Source: a virus. Taken from it: a stretch of 30,073 nucleotides of DNA. Below the pieces are notes generated by a model. The model had not been told where the DNA came from and ran no database searches. It saw nothing but the letters and a program-made list of their open reading frames with translations. Location of the stretch: IMG/VR virus record IMGVR_UViG_3300031951_008391, positions 1 to 30,073 of that record; one strand, given 5' to 3'. Of the stretch, positions 15,401-22,039 are shown in pieces; position 1 is the first letter of the stretch, and the number at the start of each line of letters is the position of its first letter. The position numbers were made by a program, and so were the translations under genes.

Positions 15401-16645
15401 ACCTGCTGTAGTGACTGTGGCATTGCCGTTAGCATTAGCAATGTTAAAGTTACTGTTACCGTTTGCTAATGGTAATCCACCAGAACCAGCAGCAGTAGTT
15501 TGAATACTACCGTCTGGATACTTGATACCAGCTCCAGTACGAGTTAAGTGGAATACATCATTAGCGTGATCAATTCTTGCGAACTCTGCATTTGCTAAGA
15601 ATCCACCAGTAGCAAAGATAATATCAGCAGTGTTACTATGATCGCCGGTAGCAAGAACCATGTTGCCACCTAGACCATTTGCATAACCTTGCACAAATAG
15701 ATACCCGTCACCTGGCTCAGTAATCGTGTAATTTGCATCATTGAAAGTGTATCCGGCAAAGCCCATATCAGTCCAGGCTTCTTCGTCTCCGCCTCCCGCA
15801 CCGTCTGCGGATAAATCCGCAGAACCATTTGGATTGTTGTTAATGATAGCTGCTTGAATATATTGTGATCCTGAATTAGCAATTACTAAAGTTGGATTTA
15901 GTAGGTTAGCAGCATTAGCAGCATCAGGACCAACGTTCAATCTTGATCCTAATAGATTTACGTTTGATGGTGCGGTAAAGATACCGTCACTATCAAAAGT
16001 GAAGTGCGAGTTAGCATTGCTGATATCAGTTGAAATGACTACGTTACTTGTACTCTTGATTTCAAACTCGTCGTCGATGTTAGGTTCAATTACCCACTGT
16101 GCGCCACCAGGAGCTGGCCATTGTAGCGCCCCACCTTGACCAAACATAAACACTGCACCGTTAGCATCAATTTGAACATTACTTCCTGAGTTAGCAGTTG
16201 AGCGAATAGTGTTTGCGCCTACTGTTCCAGTGAATGTTGGAAGATAATTAGCAACATTAGAGTTACTGTATACACCTGAAGGATCATTTACCCAACTTAA
16301 GCCGCCGTTGCCGTTTGTTGCCAATAATTGTCCAGGGTTTCCGCCGCCGATATTAATATTTCCTATTAAACCTAAATTAACATTGCCCGAAACAGCTAGA
16401 TTTGAAAGAGTGCCTACACTCGTAATATTAGGCTGTGCGGCATTCGTAACTGTTTGTGCGAGAACAGAACGTGCTGCCGGGGCAAAATAGGTACCGCCCG
16501 CGCCATTAAGAATCAAATTACCTACAATCTGTAGATTTGCTTTCTTAGTAGTAGGCGTCCCTGCCATATCCACTACCGGAACCAATGAACTATATGCGAT
16601 GTTGTTGCCGATATCTGTTAGTGCGGTTATTCTTATAAAATCCAT
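12470..16645 (-). CDS. long repeat-built tail-fibre-like virion protein
   Basis: The 1391-residue protein is Gly/Asn/Thr/Ser-rich with very few Cys, typical of extended beta-structured fibres. A motif of the form W-x-F-D-x-x-G-N-L-x-x-P occurs about eight times, for example WTFDSTGNLIIP, WKFDNNGNLTLP and WAFDSTGNLTLP. The centre has Gly-rich SGGDVxIxAG units suggesting a beta-helix. The C-terminal 100 residues are non-repetitive and could form a knob or trimer tip. AGGAAG precedes the ATG. It follows a second fibre-like gene (16670-17782) and ends at a strong terminator. It probably contacts the host or decorates the virion. The repeats give scope for recombination-driven length change. Confidence 0.78.
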   Translation of the reverse strand: MDFIRITALTDIGNNIAYSSLVPVVDMAGTPTTKKANLQIVGNLILNGAGGTYFAPAARSVLAQTVTNAAQPNITSVGTLSNLAVSGNVNLGLIGNINIGGGNPGQLLATNGNGGLSWVNDPSGVYSNSNVANYLPTFTGTVGANTIRSTANSGSNVQIDANGAVFMFGQGGALQWPAPGGAQWVIEPNIDDEFEIKSTSNVVISTDISNANSHFTFDSDGIFTAPSNVNLLGSRLNVGPDAANAANLLNPTLVIANSGSQYIQAAIINNNPNGSADLSADGAGGGDEEAWTDMGFAGYTFNDANYTITEPGDGYLFVQGYANGLGGNMVLATGDHSNTADIIFATGGFLANAEFARIDHANDVFHLTRTGAGIKYPDGSIQTTAAGSGGLPLANGNSNFNIANANGNATVTTAGTQTWIFGTDGNLTIPNDIISNTTIEIDNRASGNSADINIYSADDILLQARDRATGSTSEGGDINIFAGDSAEDSDTSGGDVIIEAGNGGASNIDFGGSGGFIRIEAGDGGAASANYEALSGGSLTLTAGDAGTNNGNIFRGSSGGDVTINAGDSTGNGDSGGEIILNTGLAGANALAGRVQINIPSSANGNGGTWTFDGTGNLTLPDNTWSVNYANGTQVPLGGGGNTGNVTFDDVTVQGVNQLNLSAGADFTANLAYLQVRAGDVASHIHLDTGNNEAYDLIVGDDAKFVQVSSTGDIIMSSYDGNTSYTWTLDTTGNLILAGGESVIQSVANSSLDPINPNVSTMILTPSVGYSSQSLVLDPTAPGHIHLRAPGANIDEPLANIFLGGEESSFEIGYHNGNAPNAFIHSGGNTWTFDNGGNLTFPRDAAGNTDPILTIAGGATPRILSADVSLAGPANLEITALNTIFTGSSGSAIKIYADDGEIGSTANLQIWTNSGGNTEYSWTFDTDGNLTLPGNISLSTANGIIDSTSNLEIYSGTDGNNGAYLALGSGSGNIGGDISIISGEGTVTTGGNIILQGGIGNTKGGNATLQGGSGLGAGGNGGDVEIVGGFANVGGLSGNITLYSGVNQWKFDNNGNLTLPGDLVAISASPAPVIRGFSSVSALQFTNGNSNVTVNANSNLWTFDSTGNLIIPGSSGGFIKTVANASIGVAAVDNGTNNPAQLLSMTNAGAATSIVSAYATNATIQTNATGTINTWAFDSTGNLTLPGNAVAIKFANGSAAFGNIATINLNGNTSQVLLGNGAFAAIPSSSIIANGNSNVSIASSNGNVVINAVGGARITATATGANVAGTLTSTGKIGYASGSTVTQTTNRGTSVTIDALAGTIVTVSASMVAGFIDTFGVSNNQVDPNNDIVLVQIVSPNFGMYNVIAQPSAIINGFNNGFFVNIQNISGGPSSTEAITIRFMVIKAPNA

Positions 16646-16669
16646 TTTATACTTCCTATGTTGTTATTG

Positions 16670-17782
16670 TTATGCGAAAGTTACGCCGTTATTACCGATA
16701 CAGAACCACTTGTTATTGATGTACTGTAGTGTACAGGCATCCCCAATAGTATCAAATGTCATTGTTCCAGTACCTGAAGTCTTCCATCCTGCGTTAGTAA
16801 CAGTGATTACCATGTCACCGCCGTCACCAAACATTGCAAACTTTTTGATTTGTCCTGCTGTACCTGCTGCTAATGTTGCTGTTTCTGCGGTAGTGGTAGT
16901 AAAATAACTTGTGTCTAGTAACAAATTAGCAGCAGCACTTGCTGCTAAATCTTCGCTACCAGAAAGAATTAATCTGTTTGAAGTTACTGTGCCGCTGAAT
17001 GTTGCGTTAGCAGGCAAGTCTACACTTATGGTTCCTGCATTTACAATTGGACTGCCAGCAACTACCAATTGGCTACTGGACACACCTACACTGGTTACTG
17101 TTCCGCTTAAATTTGCAGCAGAGATAGTAATATCACCGGTGTTACTTGACACAGTGATTCCTGGACCTGCGTTGATTCTTGTTACGCCGGTGTTAGTTAC
17201 AGTAATGTTGCCTGCACTTGTAATAGGGCCGCCGCTTATCTGAATGCCGGAGTTTGGAACTGTAACAAGACCTATACTAGTCACTGTCCCTGCGATAGTG
17301 CCGTTAGCTGCACTTGTGATTCTACCATAGTTGTCTACGGTGATTGTTGGATTAGCATAGGTACCGCCAGATACGCCCGAGGTAGCTAAATCAATTGCGA
17401 TGTTTCCGTTAGTGACTAATGGGGAGTTTGTTACAACTAATCTAGAAGTGCTTACTGGAGCAATACCTACACTAGATAATCCTCCACCTCCACCTGAGCC
17501 AGTAGCACTAATGGTTACGTTACCATTAGACTGATTGATGACGATGTTTGTGCCGGCAATGATATTTCTGACGCCGGTATTAGTTACAGTAACCGTACCA
17601 ATATTAGCATTTGCATCAACTGCGATGCCTGCGCCTGCTGTAAACGTGTTATAGGGGCTTGAGAGGTCAAATAAGTTAGCAAAGTTTTCTTGAGTTTTAG
17701 TAAAAGCAGTATATAGGCTATCGCTGTTTGCCGATTCGTTAGGCAAACCAACATTAATATTTTGTTGTCCAGGTATACTCAT
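16670..17782 (-). CDS. virion structural protein, fibre-like
   Basis: The 370-residue protein opens with a helical segment (SLYTAFTKTQENFANLFDL), then Gly/Thr/Val repeats with NTGV and GNI/GDI units. It ends in a domain with GQIKKFAMFGDGGDMVITVT and ACTLQYINNKWFCIGNNG. I associate that terminal domain with structural proteins of marine myoviruses. The ATG at 17782, after AAGGA, is preferred over a TTG at 17788. A late-type GATAAATA lies at 17801-17808. The gene is followed by the long fibre gene and probably forms one virion operon with it. Confidence 0.78.
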   Translation of the reverse strand: MSIPGQQNINVGLPNESANSDSLYTAFTKTQENFANLFDLSSPYNTFTAGAGIAVDANANIGTVTVTNTGVRNIIAGTNIVINQSNGNVTISATGSGGGGGLSSVGIAPVSTSRLVVTNSPLVTNGNIAIDLATSGVSGGTYANPTITVDNYGRITSAANGTIAGTVTSIGLVTVPNSGIQISGGPITSAGNITVTNTGVTRINAGPGITVSSNTGDITISAANLSGTVTSVGVSSSQLVVAGSPIVNAGTISVDLPANATFSGTVTSNRLILSGSEDLAASAAANLLLDTSYFTTTTAETATLAAGTAGQIKKFAMFGDGGDMVITVTNAGWKTSGTGTMTFDTIGDACTLQYINNKWFCIGNNGVTFA

Positions 17783-17800
17783 TGTCAATCCTTATGATAG

Positions 17801-17808
17801 TATTTATC
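17801..17808 (-). promoter_or_regulatory. late-promoter-like box GATAAATA
   Basis: Read on the minus strand, GATAAATA overlaps the end of the IscA gene and lies 18 bases before the ATG at 17782. The predicted leader of about 13 bases contains AAGGA. It would drive the two fibre-like genes. Confidence 0.6.
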
Positions 17809-18130
17809 AATAAGGATTGAAACTATCTCCACAGCCGCACGAACTCTTGGCATTAGGGTTCTTAATATCGAATTTTGAACCCGTAATGCTCTCTACAAAA
17901 TCTACTACTGACCCTTGTAAGTACGGAACTGAGAACTCGTCAACTACTACTTTGACCAATCCAGCATCAATCTCAGTATCACCTTCTTCAATCTCATCTG
18001 TAATTTCAAATCCGTATGTAAGTCCTGCACAGCCTTTGCCGCTCACCAACATACGCAAACGAGCATCGGGTCCTTCACCCTCTAGAATTGAATGCACTTT
18101 CTTTTGTGCATTTTCAGTTAGTGTTATCAT
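17807..18130 (-). CDS. A-type iron-sulfur carrier, IscA/SufA/HesB family
   Basis: This family receives and passes on Fe-S clusters during cofactor assembly. The 107-residue protein matches the usual length and has the three conserved ligand cysteines, C34 in SGKGCAGL, and C98 and C100 in SSCGCGDSF. These are the expected positions relative to E. coli IscA (35, 99, 101). The start overlaps the upstream stop as ATGA. It sits in the late virion block between a small unknown gene and a fibre-like gene. It could support Fe-S enzymes made during infection, such as QueE, or bind iron in the particle. Both are inference. Confidence 0.92.
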   Translation of the reverse strand: MITLTENAQKKVHSILEGEGPDARLRMLVSGKGCAGLTYGFEITDEIEEGDTEIDAGLVKVVVDEFSVPYLQGSVVDFVESITGSKFDIKNPNAKSSCGCGDSFNPY

Positions 18131-18309
18131 TTCTTACGTCCTCTAAATCCAACTGGCATTTGCATGTCGTTTACAGGGAACATGGCTTTGAACCATTCAT
18201 CTGTGCCTGGCTTAGCAGTGATACCGCTACGATTGACCGGCTCCATATGAGTGGGCTTGCCTCTACTATCAACGATGCCTGCAAGTCTTTTTAGATCGTC
18301 TGGACTCAC
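18127..18309 (-). CDS. small protein of unknown function, 60 aa
   Basis: The frame starts at a GTG that overlaps the superoxide dismutase stop (GTGA) and ends in an ATGA overlap with the IscA gene. It is therefore coupled on both sides. The protein is basic, with a helical start (SPDDLKRLAGIVDSRGKP) and a Gly/Arg/Lys tail (PVGFRGRKK). I do not recognise it. Coupling suggests co-production with the dismutase and the Fe-S carrier. Confidence 0.6.
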   Translation of the reverse strand: MSPDDLKRLAGIVDSRGKPTHMEPVNRSGITAKPGTDEWFKAMFPVNDMQMPVGFRGRKK

Positions 18310-18860
18310 AAGCTTTTACCCCAGCGTGTGCTGATTACATTCCAGTTGATGATCTTCCAAATATCTTTAAGATACTTTTTCTTATCGCTACCATAGTCAA
18401 GAATCCAAGCGTGTTCCCACCAGTCAATCAATAATAAGATATCGCTCTTGACTTCGTGATTCTTGATTGTTTTGATGTTGCCGTCTGTCGCTAGGTATAC
18501 CCAGCCTGACCCTTGAATGCCCATAGCAACTTCTTCAAACTTCTCTTTGAAGCTTTCAAAGCTGCTATAATGCTTTTCAATAAAGTTCTTGATTGGGCCG
18601 TTTGGTTTGTTGTTTAGCTCTACCTGTCTGAACTGAGTGAACCAAAGGTTATGTAAAAAGACACCTGCATAGTTGAAGTCTTTATCGCCTTCATTGTTGT
18701 TGTATCTCTTTGCATAACCCTTCGCTAGTTTCTCGTAGTGTAGCTCAAGCGTATCCTTGCTCATAACACTGGAAACCTCACGTGGGGCGAAGTTGAGTGG
18801 TATGATTTCAATATCAGTGGGCTTGTTCTTACCCTCAATGAGCTTAATGAATTCTAGCAT
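18306..18860 (-). CDS. iron/manganese superoxide dismutase family protein with N-terminal leader
   Basis: The fold-defining C-terminal signature is clear: IDWWEHAWILDYGSDKKKYL corresponds to the D-x-W-E-H-A-x-x-x-D-Y block of Fe/Mn-SOD. All four metal ligands can be placed: H41 (in LELHYEKL), H70 (in AGVFLHNLWF), D146 and H150. The usual N-terminal HH pair is altered. At 184 residues it is slightly short, yet it carries about 18 extra residues before the SOD domain. That leader (MLEFIKLIEG) resembles T4 capsid-targeting peptides, which are cut after (L/I)-x-E. No Shine-Dalgarno is present, and a late-type box lies 5 bases before the ATG. It may protect DNA or virion from oxidative damage. Activity needs the ligands to be in place. 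Confidence 0.85.
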   Translation of the reverse strand: MLEFIKLIEGKNKPTDIEIIPLNFAPREVSSVMSKDTLELHYEKLAKGYAKRYNNNEGDKDFNYAGVFLHNLWFTQFRQVELNNKPNGPIKNFIEKHYSSFESFKEKFEEVAMGIQGSGWVYLATDGNIKTIKNHEVKSDILLLIDWWEHAWILDYGSDKKKYLKDIWKIINWNVISTRWGKSL

Positions 18861-18865
18861 GTTAA

Positions 18866-18873
18866 TATTTATC
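18866..18873 (-). promoter_or_regulatory. late-promoter-like box GATAAATA, leaderless geometry
   Basis: Minus-strand GATAAATA overlaps the SGNH gene stop. Five bases (TTAAC) separate it from the ATG at 18860. By T4-late spacing, +1 is the A of that ATG. Confidence 0.5.
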
Positions 18874-19594
18874 TGACGTATGCAAGTATCTCTTCGGTCA
18901 GCTTAGCATGTGACTCTATCCCAGGATGACTTAGGTCTCGTGCAAGATCGTTTCTATGTAAAATTAAGTTACTACCCTCACTGTTTTTTTGGCTCATAAC
19001 ATTTATGTTGACCAACGAAGATTCATCAACCATAAGCTGAGTATTCTTTTCTGCTAAAGTTTTTCTGCTGAGGAAGAAATCAATCTTATCTCCGTAGTAT
19101 AAAAATTTTTGAGTATCCTCATCATTTTTCCAAAATCCGCATGGATCCGCATGTACTCCATGAATGAGAGTGAATCTGGTTTCATCAGGCCATTGCACAA
19201 ACAGATATTTTGGTTTTTGTTGAACCAGCAAAAACCACATGTTCAAGTTATACATCATCGTATCAATGCCGGTCCCTGCCATTGCTAGATTATAATAGTC
19301 AACTCCTAACTCTTTGGCTACTTGATACGCATATGTTTTTTCTAACTCTAACCCAACACCTTCGGTATGACTGCATCCAGTAAACAATATATAATTGTCT
19401 AGATTCAAATCTACAATGTTCTTACAGCGGTGCCCATATTCATTATATGAGTAGGTGATATCAGTATTTCTATAATACCAATCATTGGGCTCCTTCTTGA
19501 GATTTTCTAAAAAGGGTTCTTCTTCGTCTCCCCCAGAAAAGTTTCTGGTAAAGTTAGTAACATCATACCCCAAGAAAGGATAGTTCAAACGCAT
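18869..19594 (-). CDS. SGNH/GDSL-like hydrolase
   Basis: The 241-residue protein shows SGNH blocks. FTGCSHTEGVGL resembles block I (GDS replaced by GCS), with the candidate nucleophile Ser in GCSHTEG. NLAMAGTGID corresponds to block II, and FVQWPDETRF to the block III region. LSHPGIESHAKLTEEIL is the block V-like segment, with His as candidate base. Such enzymes are esterases or deacetylases of glycans and lipids and occur in phage structural regions. It starts in a TAATG overlap with IF-1. Altered block I residues mean catalysis is not certain. Confidence 0.72.
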   Translation of the reverse strand: MRLNYPFLGYDVTNFTRNFSGGDEEEPFLENLKKEPNDWYYRNTDITYSYNEYGHRCKNIVDLNLDNYILFTGCSHTEGVGLELEKTYAYQVAKELGVDYYNLAMAGTGIDTMMYNLNMWFLLVQQKPKYLFVQWPDETRFTLIHGVHADPCGFWKNDEDTQKFLYYGDKIDFFLSRKTLAEKNTQLMVDESSLVNINVMSQKNSEGSNLILHRNDLARDLSHPGIESHAKLTEEILAYVR

Positions 19595-19809
19595 TATTTA
19601 CGCCTTATAATTCTTCCGCGATTTAGATCATACGGGGTCATTTCAAGTTCTACACGGTCGCCCATCAATATTCTGATTTCGTATTGACGCATTCGGCCTG
19701 ATACGTAACTCAATACGGTATGTCCGTTTTCTAGCTTTACCTTAAATGTAGCATTAGGTAAAACATCAATAACTTCGCCCTCTAATTTAATTGTACTTTC
19801 TTTAGCCAT
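19594..19809 (-). CDS. infA: translation initiation factor IF-1 homologue
   Basis: IF-1 binds the 30S A site and works with IF-2 and IF-3 in initiation. The 71-residue product is almost exactly the length of bacterial IF-1 (72 in E. coli). It matches the family along its whole length: MAKE start, [37 protein letters not shown] and [13 protein letters not shown]. Roughly half of positions agree with E. coli IF-1 as I remember it. The ATG at 19809 gives the canonical N-terminus, and an upstream in-frame start is rejected. It lies five bases after a virion-type gene and overlaps the SGNH gene as TAATG. Phage copies of IF-1 are uncommon. Confidence 0.95.
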   Translation of the reverse strand: MAKESTIKLEGEVIDVLPNATFKVKLENGHTVLSYVSGRMRQYEIRILMGDRVELEMTPYDLNRGRIIRRK

Positions 19810-19814
19810 AACTT

Positions 19815-20348
19815 TTACTTTTTGAGCGTTGCCCAAATATCTTCGCCCTCTAAAATCTCTTTCTCTAGTCTGCGATACTCTTCACCGAGAGCCTTTAGCT
19901 TTTCCCAACGACCTTCAAGGTCATTGTTTGGACGTAGAATTCCTAAACGTTCTTCAATAACGTTAAGTCTTTCGTCTAAGCTTACGCCTCTAATCTTGAT
20001 ATCACCATTGAACACTGCGTCACAATCTACCTTCATAATTGACGGTTGATTGTTATAGGTAGCCCAACCGGTTGTTGTATTAGATATTGTGTAGGGGGTT
20101 GCAGTAACAGTATGATTAGGATTATTCCACATCAAACTTCCACCACTAGTAGTGGTCAACGTTGCACCGCTACCCCCACCTGTAACAGTCGTTACGCCTG
20201 TAACAGCCGTTCCCAATGTTCCTGTAATACCATTTGTGCCGGATAAGGATGTTTTCAGCGGTGAATTCCAACCTGATAATGTCATATTATCATCGTCCGT
20301 AATGGCAATTAGGTCATCCGGTGTAATTGTGATAGTGTCTTCGTTCAA
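19815..20348 (-). CDS. phage virion-type protein with C-terminal coiled coil
   Basis: The 177-residue protein has a Gly/Thr/Ser-rich N-terminal half (repeat-like TGTLGT and [14 protein letters not shown]). [20 protein letters not shown] segment follows, then a charged helical tail ([13 protein letters not shown] ... [13 protein letters not shown]). I associate the [20 protein letters not shown] pattern with structural proteins of marine T4-like phages. The TTG start overlaps the previous stop (TTGA). An ATG at 20285 is an alternative. It precedes IF-1 in the same operon. Confidence 0.68.
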   Translation of the reverse strand: MNEDTITITPDDLIAITDDDNMTLSGWNSPLKTSLSGTNGITGTLGTAVTGVTTVTGGGSGATLTTTSGGSLMWNNPNHTVTATPYTISNTTTGWATYNNQPSIMKVDCDAVFNGDIKIRGVSLDERLNVIEERLGILRPNNDLEGRWEKLKALGEEYRRLEKEILEGEDIWATLKK

Positions 20349-20527
20349 TTGTCTGCTTTCTTCAAATAAATTTTACCTTCATCATCAATGCTGATGGTAA
20401 GATCGTCGCCTTCTTTCCATCCTAAACTTTTTAGGAGAGGCATGGGTAAAGGTATGATGATATCACCCTCAGAATCTTCTTGGGTAATTACTTCATACCT
20501 AACATTGCTATTAGTAGCGTTAGTCAC
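20345..20527 (-). CDS. small AbrB/MazE-like (SpoVT-AbrB fold) protein
   Basis: The 60-residue protein contains GDIIIPLPMPLLKSLGWKEG (about 21-40) followed by DDLTISIDDEGKIYLKK. This is the swapped-hairpin barrel pattern of AbrB/MazE DNA-binding proteins, with the typical W-x-x-GD-x-L core. It starts with GTG directly after the stop of the previous gene. No toxin gene sits next to it, so a regulatory or virion-associated role is likelier than an antitoxin. Confidence 0.72.
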   Translation of the reverse strand: MTNATNSNVRYEVITQEDSEGDIIIPLPMPLLKSLGWKEGDDLTISIDDEGKIYLKKADN

Positions 20528-20707
20528 TTAGGAAATTCGTCCTAAACGATGTACTAAGTGAGAAGCCTGACGTTGCTCGTCGGCTGTTAATACGCTATTT
20601 TCATCGCTCAAAGCAGCTAAGAGAACTTTCTTAATCAATGAAACATCAGCGGGAGCAATTGCTCCTCCCTTAGCTTGCTTTGGTGTATTAATGGTTTCTG
20701 TTGTCAT
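20528..20707 (-). CDS. small helical protein, 59 aa
   Basis: The frame begins at the ATG at 20707 and ends with TAA directly before the GTG of the next gene. The product has a Thr/Lys-rich N-terminus, then ADVSLIKKVLLAALSDE and a C-terminal LVHRLGRIS. No Shine-Dalgarno is visible. A perfect T4-type late box TATAAATA lies 5 bases upstream, implying a leaderless message. Function unknown. Confidence 0.68.
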   Translation of the reverse strand: MTTETINTPKQAKGGAIAPADVSLIKKVLLAALSDENSVLTADEQRQASHLVHRLGRIS

Positions 20708-20712
20708 ATCTA

Positions 20713-20720
20713 TATTTATA
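20713..20720 (-). promoter_or_regulatory. late promoter box TATAAATA (exact T4 consensus), leaderless geometry
   Basis: The minus-strand octamer TATAAATA is followed by TAGAT and then the ATG at 20707. T4 late transcription starts 6 bases after this octamer, which is the A of the ATG. It would drive the 59-aa gene, the AbrB-like gene, a virion-type gene, IF-1 and the SGNH hydrolase. Confidence 0.72.
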
Positions 20721-20742
20721 ATCTATGCAGGTCAGTTTAAAA

Positions 20743-22017
20743 TTACCAAGCTCTACATGACCAGTATCTTGCTTTCCAACGTGGACCCGGATTGTCGCAG
20801 TTGTGTCTAGCACGGAAGCTCTTACGGCGCTTTGGATTTGACTTCTTGATCTTCATGTTCTTATCACCGAAGTTAACCTTTACGACCTTGCCATTTGGCT
20901 TCTTGACATATACCTTGGACTTCTTAACATCACCCTGCATTGGTTTGCCAAGAGGAACTTTGCGTCCTTGATACTCAGCTTCTTGAACTGATTCACCTGC
21001 CCAAGGCTTTCTAGGATCAATAGGTTCACCGTCGCCTCCCATTACAGGGCGACCAGTCACTGAAATGTGATCTAATGTCTTCTTAATGCGGTCGTCAAGA
21101 CGCTCAACTTCGTACTCATCACCCTTCTGTTCAGCTTCCTGACGCATTTGAGTAAGAGTAACAAGCTGGGGTTCAGTTGTCATTAAGTGATGGGCGTGCA
21201 TTTTGTTAAGACCGGTAAGTGCAGTAATCAGTGCAACACCCCCTAAGAGCGCCTTACCCATGCCCTCATCAAGTTCATCGTGTCCAAGTGCAAGCTTCTT
21301 GATTTCTGAAAGTTCTTTGTTACGTGACTGCAAATCGTCAATTACTTCTTTAGTCCAAATGCTAACGTCACTTGAACCAATTTCTTCTACGTCACCGACC
21401 ATATCTGCATAATCATTGCAGGCATCGCTAATTTCACGTACAGTGAATGTTTGTAGTAGCTCTGGGTGACTATTAACGATTCTTCTGTAGATAGCAGTAG
21501 ATACGGGATGAGCCTCTTCTCGGTCGCCATAACTAGCTTCATTCATATCTGAATCTGCAACCAGTTGGTCTACTACAATCTCAATAATCTTTTCAAAGTC
21601 ATCATCTGGATGTAGACGATATCCGCTATCGTTGACTACATCATCATACATTTCTTGCATTGCATCACGGATTTCATCTCCGTAGTTGCCGCTAATAGCG
21701 TCATAGATCATTTCAAATGGATCACTGACTCTGGATAGTTTGTTCTTGAATGCATCAACTGCATCTTCATTCATAACGGATTCGTCGATGGCTTCTTCTG
21801 CATCTTCGGATTCTAATAGAATACCGTTTAGGTCAAGCATTTCCATAGCGTCTTCGTCAAGGTGAATGATCACCCCGTCTTTGGTGAATCCGACTACGCC
21901 TGTTTCAATTACAAAGTCTTCGCTAAGTTCAATGTCCATGCTGTCATAAAGGTTGACAACATCATCACGTTCTTCTTCAAACTCTCTAATAAGCTTGTAA
22001 ATGTCTCTGGTATCCAT
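20743..22017 (-). CDS. large acidic protein, probably virion/core-associated
   Basis: The 424-residue protein is acidic and helical in its first 250 residues. It has a short hydrophobic stretch (about 254-270) and then a basic tail. The last 28 residues (397-424) contain RARHNC, DNPGP and ARYWSC, a compact Cys/Trp motif I have seen at the C-terminus of phage proteins of unknown role. CGGAG precedes the ATG at 22017, and a late-type GATAAATA lies at 22041-22048. An ATG further upstream would enter the promoter region and is rejected. LLE-S at about 68-70 fits the (L/I)-x-E cut site of T4 prohead protease. Confidence 0.68.
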   Translation of the reverse strand: MDTRDIYKLIREFEEERDDVVNLYDSMDIELSEDFVIETGVVGFTKDGVIIHLDEDAMEMLDLNGILLESEDAEEAIDESVMNEDAVDAFKNKLSRVSDPFEMIYDAISGNYGDEIRDAMQEMYDDVVNDSGYRLHPDDDFEKIIEIVVDQLVADSDMNEASYGDREEAHPVSTAIYRRIVNSHPELLQTFTVREISDACNDYADMVGDVEEIGSSDVSIWTKEVIDDLQSRNKELSEIKKLALGHDELDEGMGKALLGGVALITALTGLNKMHAHHLMTTEPQLVTLTQMRQEAEQKGDEYEVERLDDRIKKTLDHISVTGRPVMGGDGEPIDPRKPWAGESVQEAEYQGRKVPLGKPMQGDVKKSKVYVKKPNGKVVKVNFGDKNMKIKKSNPKRRKSFRARHNCDNPGPRWKARYWSCRAW

Positions 22018-22039
22018 AAAATCTCCGAAATGTATTCTA

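Noticed and set aside
12900-16000. Repeated DNA blocks in the fibre gene as a CRISPR array or mobile element
   Set aside because: The repeats are in frame, degenerate and unevenly spaced, and encode protein motifs. No Cas or transposase gene is present.
13233-16907. Several antisense frames of 60-110 codons across the fibre genes
   Set aside because: They have biased Pro/Leu/Val composition that mirrors the repeat-rich coding strand, and they lack ribosome sites.
17766-17788. TTGACA before the fibre-like gene
   Set aside because: No -10 hexamer lies 16-18 bases downstream. The bases fit the region between AAGGA and the ATG. The late-type box at 17801 is a better promoter.
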